Shown here: positions 1 to 4,755 of the stretch, piece after piece
Position numbering within the stretch: the stretch's first letter is position 1
Layout: every line of letters begins with the position of its first letter
NCBI GenBank assembly: GCA_001563965.1
Contig: LKMS01000069.1
Location: forward strand, 1-7,935
Length of the DNA: 7,935 nucleotides
Direction: 5' to 3'
From: Haloferacaceae archaeon PL-Br10_E2g29
Lineage (GTDB): Archaea; Halobacteriota; Halobacteria; Halobacteriales; Haloferacaceae
Notes under the pieces: generated by a model
Database searches by the model: none
Told to the model about the DNA's origin: nothing
What the model saw: only the letters and a program-made list of their open reading frames with translations
Translations under genes and position numbers: made by a program

Positions 1-197
1 GCGGCTTCGAGGCCGAGAATGCCTTCACCACCAAGCACGATGACGTCGTGGTCGGTGTCGTAAACGCCCTGGAGAGATCCGCAGAGTCGAGCATACAGAT
101 CGGTGAATTCGGGTTGCACGGCGGAGTTCGGCTGTGGCCGGGCCATCGCTTCACGGACGTCGGGCGGGACGGCGGTTGGCCCCGGTGTGAACAACAT
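1..197 (-). CDS. Class V PLP-dependent aminotransferase, N-terminal fragment
   Basis: This is the first 65 residues of a gene that continues past the left edge of the window. It reads from an ATG at 197 as MLFTPGPTAVPPDVREAMAR and later has a PEF motif and GGEGILGLEAA. The opening 'TPGPTxVPxxVxxAM' and the later small-residue 'GGEGxxxLEA' segment, which lies near the PLP phosphate site, are typical of the class V family that includes alanine-glyoxylate, serine-pyruvate and ureidoglycine-glyoxylate aminotransferases. These move an amino group between an amino acid and glyoxylate or pyruvate in the cytoplasm. The PLP lysine and the substrate-specifying residues lie outside the window, so the exact substrate cannot be given. 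The start is supported by a TATA-like patch about 26 nt upstream. The next gene upstream is on the same strand, 74 bp away. Confidence 0.8.
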   Translation of the reverse strand, partial: MLFTPGPTAVPPDVREAMARPQPNSAVQPEFTDLYARLCGSLQGVYDTDHDVIVLGGEGILGLEA

Positions 198-217
198 AGT
201 GTGACTGCGGCGTCGAT

Positions 218-226
218 CCAATAGTC
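218..226 (-). promoter_or_regulatory. TATA-like element for the aminotransferase gene
   Basis: On the minus strand this reads GACTATTGG. It is centred about 26 nt before the ATG at 197, the spacing expected for a leaderless haloarchaeal transcript. It is the only A/T-rich patch at that distance, but the match to a TATA box is weak. Confidence 0.35.
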
Positions 227-271
227 GGTTACGATCGAATCCGTGAGTCGGCGCGTTGTCCGACCGAGCGT

Positions 272-1063
272 TCACTCGTCACCGCGATCGACGAACTCGT
301 CAGGTTCGGTCCACTTCTCATCGGCAGCAACGGGTTCGAGCGCATGGCTGATCTCCGCTTCAGTGAACTCGATATCGTCGAGGACCATACTCAGCCGCTG
401 CCACCGCGCGCTCTGGTCGTCTTCGCCCCGGGAACCGACACGCGCGCCGCGCGTTTTGAAAAATCGTTTCCCACGGCCCAAGCGCGATCCCTCGCCGGTG
501 TGACCATCGAAAATCAAATCGAACGTGCCACCCGGTTCGAGATCGCCGACGGGAAACTCAACGGCTGGCGCTTCGTCGGAGTTCCGTGCCGCAGCCCGCT
601 CGTCAGCGACTTTACGGAAGTACTCATCGGCGTTTGCGGCCTCGCGGGTCGAGGGTGCGCGTGCGGCGGCGAGTGCGGCATGAATCGCACAGAGCCGGCC
701 TTCCCAGCCGGCTTCGTCCCAGCGATTGGTCGCCAGTTCCTCGTAGCGTTCGATGGTTAGCGCGACCTCGTGGCCCGCACGGAGGTCTTCGACTACGTAG
801 AGATTCAACCGGTCCCAGAGGTTCCACGCGTAGCCCGACCGCGCGAGTTCCCAGGCGGCCCAGGCGGCAACTTCCTCGTCCGAACGCCGGACGGCCTTTT
901 GCAGGAGGCTCGAGACGGCATACCGGTTGTAGCCGCCGTCGGTTTCGTTGGCGTTCTTCGGGGTGCCAAAGTCGGTGTCACCGCTGGCCGCGGGGTCGCG
1001 TTCAGTGTCGAGTTCGCCGTCGCTGCCGAAGGTCGCCTGTCGGGGTTCGCGATCCTCGCCCAT
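272..1063 (-). CDS. Acidic protein resembling the RarA/MgsA C-terminal domain
   Basis: This 263-residue protein has no signal peptide or membrane segment. Residues 1-42 are an acidic, probably disordered tail. Residues 45-136 resemble the helical C-terminal region of RarA/MgsA (replication-associated AAA+) proteins: the stretch YAVSSLLQKAVRRSDEEVAA, then AAWELARSGYAWNLWDRL and VVEDLRAG, parallels the family pattern 'sALqKaiRrgdeeeA-yWa-el--sGy---lWkRL-iia-EDvgla'. Residues 180-210 contain FDGHTGEGSRLGRGKRFF, which recalls a D-x-H-T-x-x-G-x-x-x-G-R-x-x-x-F block I remember from phage and RarA-C-like proteins. There is no Walker A or B motif, so no ATPase can be assigned. The C-terminus (about 225-263) is again acidic. 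The ATG at 1063 has a TATA-like patch 28 nt upstream, suggesting a leaderless message separate from the ferredoxin gene 62 bp upstream. The real role is unknown; the family link is from memory of motifs and is moderately sure. Confidence 0.6.
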   Translation of the reverse strand: MGEDREPRQATFGSDGELDTERDPAASGDTDFGTPKNANETDGGYNRYAVSSLLQKAVRRSDEEVAAWAAWELARSGYAWNLWDRLNLYVVEDLRAGHEVALTIERYEELATNRWDEAGWEGRLCAIHAALAAARAPSTREAANADEYFRKVADERAAARNSDEAPAVEFPVGDLEPGGTFDLIFDGHTGEGSRLGRGKRFFKTRGARVGSRGEDDQSARWQRLSMVLDDIEFTEAEISHALEPVAADEKWTEPDEFVDRGDE

Positions 1064-1086
1064 GGAAGGAGTCGGGTGGGTGGTGG

Positions 1087-1094
1087 CTAAAATT
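1087..1094 (-). promoter_or_regulatory. TATA-like element for the RarA-C-like gene
   Basis: The minus strand reads AATTTTAG, centred about 28 nt before the ATG at 1063. It sits in the short gap after the ferredoxin stop codon. It suggests that this gene is transcribed from its own leaderless promoter as well as, or instead of, by read-through from the ferredoxin gene. Confidence 0.5.
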
Positions 1095-1125
1095 CGGCGA
1101 CTTTCGTTGCGGTTGCTTCACAACG

Positions 1126-1491
1126 CTAGTCGTCCGAGTGACAACTTCCCCACACCACTTTCTCAACTAACTTCACCCGCAGGTCACGATCAACCACGAT
1201 TTGACACGACAAGCGGGGATACCCGAACCGTTCGGCCAGGCGGTCGTGCCAGTGATCCGGCTCCACGCTCTCGACAATCCGAACCCCACAGGTCGCACAG
1301 AGCCCACGGCCGCCGCAGTTGGCCCGCTCGGTCAGCCGGCTGTACGGTGACAACTCGGCCGCCAGAAGGACATCCCGGAGCACGCGACCCCGCTCAACGG
1401 TGAGTTCGGTTTCGGTGTCGTCGACGACGGTTACAGAGACCGTCTCCGTGGCTGGAGACCCAGAGTCCATAGTGGATTGTAGTCCTGACAC
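1126..1491 (-). CDS. [2Fe-2S] ferredoxin
   Basis: A small one-electron carrier with a beta-grasp fold, 121 residues from a GTG at 1491 or 114 from an ATG at 1470. Four cysteines sit in the order C59-x5-C65-x2-C68-x27-C96, within ANCGGRGLCATC and later RLSCQI; these are the expected ligands of one [2Fe-2S] cluster. The x5-x2 spacing is nearer to the adrenodoxin/bacterial type than to plant-type C-x4-C-x2-C. The preceding segment (about 18-50) fits the first two strands and helix of the fold. A fifth cysteine, C117, lies close to the C-terminus. It is not the large halophilic ferredoxin with an acidic N-terminal insertion, so it is probably a secondary carrier; its partner is unknown and no reductase is beside it. 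The start is unsettled: the TATA-like element at 1520-1527 would give a leader of about 6 nt for the GTG or 27 nt for the ATG. The gene is divergent from queD. Confidence 0.85.
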   Translation of the reverse strand: MSGLQSTMDSGSPATETVSVTVVDDTETELTVERGRVLRDVLLAAELSPYSRLTERANCGGRGLCATCGVRIVESVEPDHWHDRLAERFGYPRLSCQIVVDRDLRVKLVEKVVWGSCHSDD

Positions 1492-1519
1492 TGATTGAGC
1501 CTTTGGCCGGACAGAGACA

Positions 1520-1527
1520 CTTATATG
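1520..1527. promoter_or_regulatory. Shared TATA-like element between ferredoxin and queD
   Basis: The sequence CTTATATG on the plus strand is centred about 27 nt before the queD ATG, the ideal spacing for a leaderless transcript. Read on the minus strand it is CATATAAG and lies about 32 nt before the ferredoxin GTG. It is the only strong A/T-rich element in the 58-bp divergent gap, so both genes may rely on it. Evidence is strong for queD and weaker for the ferredoxin. Confidence 0.6.
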
Positions 1528-1549
1528 GCCTTCCTGATACGGTCACAAT

Positions 1550-2002
1550 ATGATCCAGAGATTATCAGGAGAACCTTCACTCGCTGAACGGGCGGGAGTC
1601 CGGACGATTCATGTGGGGCATGACCGTCCGATTCGGGTGAGTGCTGGGCATCGTATTCTTCACCATGATGGCAAGTGTAGCCGGCCACACGGCCACAACT
1701 ACGAAATTTCGGTTTCGGTTTCCGGGCACCTGACCGAGGAAGGATGGGTCGTCGACAAAGGCGACGTAACCGATATTATCGACGACTGGGATCACATGTT
1801 TCTCGTCCAGCGCGGCGATCCGCTGATCGAGGCCTTCGAGCAGTCGGGAGACGGCGACGCACTTGTCGTACTTGACGTCCCACCAACCGCCGAAATGATG
1901 GCGGTCATCCTCGAAGCAAAACTCATCGACAGACTGCCCGACACCGTCACCGAGGTTCGCGCCGGCGTGTGTGAAACCGCCGAACTCGCAAGCGGCCCCT
2001 AA
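1550..2002 (+). CDS. queD: 6-carboxy-5,6,7,8-tetrahydropterin synthase (QueD)
   Basis: QueD belongs to the 6-pyruvoyltetrahydropterin synthase fold and converts 7,8-dihydroneopterin triphosphate to 6-carboxytetrahydropterin, an early step towards preQ0. In archaea preQ0 is used for archaeosine at position 15 of tRNA. The 150-residue length is slightly longer than usual because of a leading tail of about 20 residues. The family signature is clear: zinc ligands H34 (in SAGHRI), H47 and H49, with the catalytic C43 in the motif C-x3-H-G-H-N-Y. The block DWDHMFL, the PTAEMMA segment and the final ET motif (CETAELA) also fit. The ATG at 1550 has a TATA-like element 27 nt upstream and essentially no leader, so it is the likely start. 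It is the first gene of a three-gene operon; queE begins 5 nt after its stop. Confidence 0.93.
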   Translation: MIQRLSGEPSLAERAGVRTIHVGHDRPIRVSAGHRILHHDGKCSRPHGHNYEISVSVSGHLTEEGWVVDKGDVTDIIDDWDHMFLVQRGDPLIEAFEQSGDGDALVVLDVPPTAEMMAVILEAKLIDRLPDTVTEVRAGVCETAELASGP

Positions 2003-2007
2003 CTCCC

Positions 2008-2823
2008 ATGCCGGTGAGCTCCGAGACCGAAATCGGCGAGAAAGCCACATCACGACCAGCCGATGGGCCAGCCCTGCCAATCAACGAACTCTTCGAGTCG
2101 CTCCAGGGAGAGGGAACGCTCGCAGGCGTCCCCAGTATCTTCATCCGGACGAGCGGCTGCAACCTCCGGTGTTGGTTCTGTGATTCCTACCATACCTCGT
2201 GGGAACCAACCCACGCCTGGATGCGTCTCGACGAGATTGTTGACGCCGTCACCGAGTTTAACGCCTCCCACGTCGTTCTCACGGGGGGCGAGCCACTCAT
2301 CCATGCGGACGCATTCACACTTATCGAACGACTCTCGGCGAAAGGCCATCACGTCACCGTCGAGACCAATGGGACGATCGTACCGCCACCGGAGACGCCG
2401 ATCGACCTCGCAAGCATCAGCCCGAAACTCGCATCGTCGACACCGACCCCGGATCGGCCACCGGCGGGAAGCGACGACGACAACGCGGATGCCGCGGCGG
2501 CGGCCGTCTGGCAGGAGCGCCATGAGAACGCACGGATCGATATGGCTGCACTCGCGGAGCTCATCGAGCGGTTTCCGTTCCAACTCAAATTCGTCCTGAC
2601 CGGCCGTGACGATCTTCCCGAAGTCGAGTCGCTCATCGAACAACTCCGCGCCGAGTCGGCAGCGACGATTGCGGATACAGATATCCTTCTGATGCCTGAA
2701 GGCCAGACCCGAGACCAGCTCGAAACAACCCGTCGCGAGGTCGCCGCGATCGCCGTCGAGTCGGGCTACCGCTACACGCCACGGCTCCACGTCGACCTCT
2801 GGAACGACGCCCCCGAAACCTAA
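2008..2823 (+). CDS. queE: 7-carboxy-7-deazaguanine synthase (QueE), radical SAM
   Basis: QueE is a radical SAM enzyme that rearranges 6-carboxytetrahydropterin into 7-carboxy-7-deazaguanine with loss of ammonia. The [4Fe-4S] cluster motif is C51-x3-C55-x2-C58 (SGCNLRCWFCDS), the standard radical SAM spacing. N-terminal INELFESLQGEG (about 25-36) is a typical QueE opening that contributes substrate-binding residues. TGGEPL at 92-97 is the SAM-contacting GGEP motif, TNG lies at 120-122, and SPKL at 138-141 is another family motif. At 271 residues it is longer than E. coli QueE (223). The extra length is an N-terminal tail of about 20 residues and an acidic, Ala-rich insertion at about 143-170, placed between SPKL and the QLKFVLTG strand. 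It follows queD by 5 nt without a visible Shine-Dalgarno sequence and precedes queC by 8 nt. Confidence 0.93.
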   Translation: MPVSSETEIGEKATSRPADGPALPINELFESLQGEGTLAGVPSIFIRTSGCNLRCWFCDSYHTSWEPTHAWMRLDEIVDAVTEFNASHVVLTGGEPLIHADAFTLIERLSAKGHHVTVETNGTIVPPPETPIDLASISPKLASSTPTPDRPPAGSDDDNADAAAAAVWQERHENARIDMAALAELIERFPFQLKFVLTGRDDLPEVESLIEQLRAESAATIADTDILLMPEGQTRDQLETTRREVAAIAVESGYRYTPRLHVDLWNDAPET

Positions 2824-2831
2824 CTCAGTTT

Positions 2832-3626
2832 ATGTCCGAATCCACACCGACCGATACCACGACCGACAACGCACGTACCGACAGCACCGACGCAACCACA
2901 ACAACTGACGACCTGCCGACTGACAACACGACAAAACGTGCTGTCGTCCTCGTTTCCGGGGGAATGGACAGCGCGACCACCGCCTACCAGGCCGCCGACC
3001 GCGGCTACGACCTCTACTTCCTGCACACTTCCTACGGCCAGCGAACCGAATCAAAGGAGTACGAGTGTGCCCGACAGCTTGCCGAAACGCTCGGTGCAGC
3101 CGACTTCCTTCATATCGAAACCGACCATCTCCAACAGGTCGGTGGCTCGGCGCTGACTGACGACGGAATCGCGGTCGGCGAGGCGGATCTCGACAGCGAG
3201 GAGATTCCCGACACCTACGTTCCGTTCCGTAACGCGAATTTGTTGTCGATGGCCGTCTCGTACGCCGAAGCCAACGGCTGTGAGGCGGTTTTCGTTGGCG
3301 CACACAGCGAGGATTTCGCGGGGTATCCAGACTGCCGCCCCGAATTTTTTGCGGCGTTCGAGGCGATGGTCGATGTGGGGACGAAGCCCGAGACCGCCAT
3401 CGCCATCGAGGTGCCGTTCGTCGAGAACACAAAAACCGAGATTGCCGAGCGCGGCGTCGAACTCGGCGTTCCGTTTGCACAGACGTGGAGCTGTTATCGG
3501 GCCGACGAACCCGCCTGCGGAACGTGTGATTCCTGTGCGTTTCGGCTCCAAGCGTTCCAACGCGTCGGCGTTCGAGATCCGATCGCGTATGCTGACCGGC
3601 CGTCGTACACGACATCGCCCGAATAG
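2832..3626 (+). CDS. queC: 7-cyano-7-deazaguanine (preQ0) synthase (QueC)
   Basis: QueC uses ATP and ammonia to turn 7-carboxy-7-deazaguanine into the nitrile preQ0, the base later inserted into tRNA by archaeal tRNA-guanine transglycosylase. The PP-loop ATP-pyrophosphatase signature is SGGMDS at 42-47. Further family blocks are YGQR (68-71), VPFRN (130-134) and the segment around GYPDCRPEF (164-172). The C-terminal zinc site is C221, C229, C232 and C235, in SCYRADEPACGTCDSC. At 264 residues it exceeds E. coli QueC (231) mainly through an N-terminal tail, residues 2-34, made largely of Thr and Asp; the conserved fold begins at RAVVLVSGG. No other good start exists between the queE stop and the PP-loop, so the tail is probably translated. 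It is the last gene of the operon and converges on the VOC gene 29 bp away. Confidence 0.94.
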   Translation: MSESTPTDTTTDNARTDSTDATTTTDDLPTDNTTKRAVVLVSGGMDSATTAYQAADRGYDLYFLHTSYGQRTESKEYECARQLAETLGAADFLHIETDHLQQVGGSALTDDGIAVGEADLDSEEIPDTYVPFRNANLLSMAVSYAEANGCEAVFVGAHSEDFAGYPDCRPEFFAAFEAMVDVGTKPETAIAIEVPFVENTKTEIAERGVELGVPFAQTWSCYRADEPACGTCDSCAFRLQAFQRVGVRDPIAYADRPSYTTSPE

Positions 3627-3655
3627 CCGGGGTTGATTTTCGGGCAGAACAGCGG

Positions 3656-4060
3656 TTAGTGAACTTTGAGCTCAACGCGTCGGCCGTCGGGGTCGCGAAC
3701 GTAGGCCGCCCAGTCACGACCGTACGCCCCGTAGCGCTTTTTTGGCTCGTCGGCTTCGACCTCGTAGCCCGCATGCTCGACTGTTTCGAGCAGCGATTCG
3801 AGTTCCGTGCGACTGTCCATCTCGCTGGATCGTACGAGCAGACAGAGGTGTTCGCCGCCAACGTCTATCGGTTCGTCGGTCGGGACGAGATGGATATGCC
3901 GGCCGCCGGCGACGACCGCGACAAACGGCACTTCGTCGTCGTCAAAGCGGTCGCGATCGCGAATCGGCAATCCGAGCAGGTCATGATAAAAGGCCAATGC
4001 TCGGTCGAGGTCGGTGACTCGAATGGCAACGTGATCGAGGTCGACAACGTCGAGCGTCAT
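3656..4060 (-). CDS. VOC / glyoxalase-fold family protein
   Basis: A 134-residue protein of the vicinal oxygen chelate superfamily, whose members include glyoxalase I, extradiol dioxygenases and fosfomycin-resistance enzymes. Two beta-alpha-beta-beta-beta units are visible. The first starts LDHVAIRVTDLDRALAFYHD and continues to LLGLPIRD and GGRHIHLV; the second starts near GGEHLCLLV, has an amphipathic helix (LESLLETVEHAGYEV), and ends with AYVRDPDGRRVELKVH. Likely metal ligands are H10, H57 or H71, and E130 in the closing 'DPDGxxxEL' motif. One such monomer usually pairs to form the active site. The substrate cannot be deduced. I chose the ATG at 4060 because the conserved fold begins nine residues later and a TATA-like patch lies 27 nt upstream; an in-frame TTG at 4111 would add 17 residues that do not match the family. 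The SRPBCC gene ends 51 bp upstream on the same strand. Confidence 0.85.
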   Translation of the reverse strand: MTLDVVDLDHVAIRVTDLDRALAFYHDLLGLPIRDRDRFDDDEVPFVAVVAGGRHIHLVPTDEPIDVGGEHLCLLVRSSEMDSRTELESLLETVEHAGYEVEADEPKKRYGAYGRDWAAYVRDPDGRRVELKVH

Positions 4061-4082
4061 TGGCCGAGATTCGGTCGCCAGC

Positions 4083-4091
4083 GACAAAAAG
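4083..4091 (-). promoter_or_regulatory. TATA-like element for the VOC gene
   Basis: The minus strand reads CTTTTTGTC, centred about 27 nt before the ATG at 4060. It supports that ATG over the upstream in-frame TTG and suggests a leaderless transcript separate from the SRPBCC gene. Confidence 0.45.
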
Positions 4092-4111
4092 CGTCGACCC
4101 TCGGTGAGCAA

Positions 4112-4603
4112 TTATCTCGTGTCGGCTTCGAGCACCTGTTTTGTTCGATGATGACGGTACCGAAACATCGGCTCAAACCCGATCCATGCGGCGGGTTCGG
4201 TGAGTCGCCGGAGTGGGCCACCGGGCAGCTCGTACTCGACAGTGTCGATCAGGACGGTTTCGTCGCCGTCGCCATAGAACTCGTGGGTGTGGATCCACAG
4301 CGCAAACGCGCCGCCAAGCATGTCGTCGCGGAACATCCGGTAGCCATCCTCCTCACGGCGGTCGGTGATCCGCGAAATCCAGCGCGAAGGAGGCGCAAAT
4401 TCGACCGGCGACGATCGCATCGAAATCTCGCTTCCTTCGACCAACACCGGCGGGTTCTCCTCGCCGTCGGGCCCCCGAACCGACTCGATTTCGAGGCCCA
4501 TCCACGCCGGTGTGAGCGCTTCAAGCCCATCGATTGTGGAGTGGAACTCCCAGACGTCATCGAGTGGGGCTCGAATCCGGGTGCGCCGCCTATAGCGTGC
4601 CAT
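4112..4603 (-). CDS. SRPBCC (START-like) ligand-binding family protein
   Basis: A 163-residue soluble protein with the pattern of the SRPBCC/polyketide-cyclase-like fold, a helix-grip that forms a deep hydrophobic pocket. The opening YRRRTRIRAPLDDVWEFHS, followed by LTPAW and EIESV, matches the usual N-terminal strand, the 'APxxxVWxF' helix and the next strand. The middle has VEGSEISM and a W-I-S-R-I-T strand, and the end has IDTVEYELPGGPL followed by the long C-terminal helix region FEPMFRYRHHRTKQVLE, a motif common in uncharacterised members. No catalytic residue can be named; it could bind or carry a lipid or aromatic ligand. Two close ATGs exist (4603 and 4612); the inner one is preferred because a TATA-like patch sits about 26 nt before it. 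The GH15 gene ends about 140 bp upstream with a terminator, so this is probably a separate transcript. Confidence 0.8.
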   Translation of the reverse strand: MARYRRRTRIRAPLDDVWEFHSTIDGLEALTPAWMGLEIESVRGPDGEENPPVLVEGSEISMRSSPVEFAPPSRWISRITDRREEDGYRMFRDDMLGGAFALWIHTHEFYGDGDETVLIDTVEYELPGGPLRRLTEPAAWIGFEPMFRYRHHRTKQVLEADTR

Positions 4604-4625
4604 ACGAGCCATACGCGGGCCAGTC

Positions 4626-4632
4626 GCAAAAG
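4626..4632 (-). promoter_or_regulatory. Weak TATA-like patch for the SRPBCC gene
   Basis: The minus strand reads CTTTTGC, centred about 26 nt before the ATG at 4603. It is the only A/T-rich run at the right distance in a GC-rich surround. The match is poor, so this is a tentative promoter call. Confidence 0.3.
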
Positions 4633-4676
4633 CGCCCCGACGCGGGGAGCTGTGACGTGTGAAAGAACGTTGTCCG

Positions 4677-4695
4677 AAAACGGCGGCCCCGCCGT
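4677..4695 (-). terminator. Second hairpin with T-run downstream of the GH15 gene
   Basis: On the minus strand ACGGCG and CGCCGT pair around a four-base loop (arms 4690-4695 and 4680-4685), and four T residues overlap the end (4677-4680). It could act as a back-up terminator after the stronger one at the stop codon. The left arm overlaps another possible 6-bp stem (4692-4697 with 4706-4711), and only one of the two can form at a time. Short GC-rich stems arise often by chance in this genome. Confidence 0.3.
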
Positions 4696-4721
4696 CGCGC
4701 AAAAACGACGGGAGTACAACG

Positions 4722-4755
4722 AAAAAACGGCGTTCGAAGCCTAAATCGAACGCCG
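4722..4755 (-). terminator. Hairpin plus T-tract terminator of the GH15 gene
   Basis: On the minus strand CGGCGTTCGA (4755-4746) and its exact complement TCGAACGCCG (4737-4728) form a perfect 10-bp stem around an 8-nt loop, directly followed by six T residues (4727-4722). The stem begins inside the last codons of the GH15 gene and the loop holds its TAG stop (4743-4741). This has the form of an intrinsic terminator. Archaeal termination depends mainly on T-tracts, so the T-run may be the active part. Confidence 0.7.

Noticed and set aside
1492..1549. Possible preQ0 riboswitch upstream of queD
   Set aside because: The gap is only 58 bp, the predicted transcript is leaderless, and no aptamer-like pairing is visible.
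2050..2790. Open frame of 246 codons on the minus strand opposite queE
   Set aside because: Shadow frame: queE motifs are unambiguous on the plus strand.
3627..3655. Terminator between the convergent queC and VOC genes
   Set aside because: There is a short T-run near 3637-3640 but no stem and no longer T-tract, so it is too weak to list as a feature.
2830..3861. Open frame of 343 codons on the minus strand opposite queC
   Set aside because: Its product is very rich in Arg and Ser and basic, typical of an antisense shadow in this genome; queC is certain on the plus strand.
4061..4111. N-terminal extension of the VOC protein from a TTG at 4111
   Set aside because: The extra 17 residues do not fit the fold, whereas the ATG at 4060 has a TATA-like patch at the leaderless distance.
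4604..4702. N-terminal extension of the SRPBCC protein up to 4702
   Set aside because: The added residues are Arg/Ser-rich and unlike the family start; the conserved strand begins right after the ATG at 4603.
3659..4744. Open frame of 361 codons on the plus strand opposite the VOC and SRPBCC genes
   Set aside because: It spans two real genes and their gaps on the other strand, and its composition does not resemble a haloarchaeal protein.
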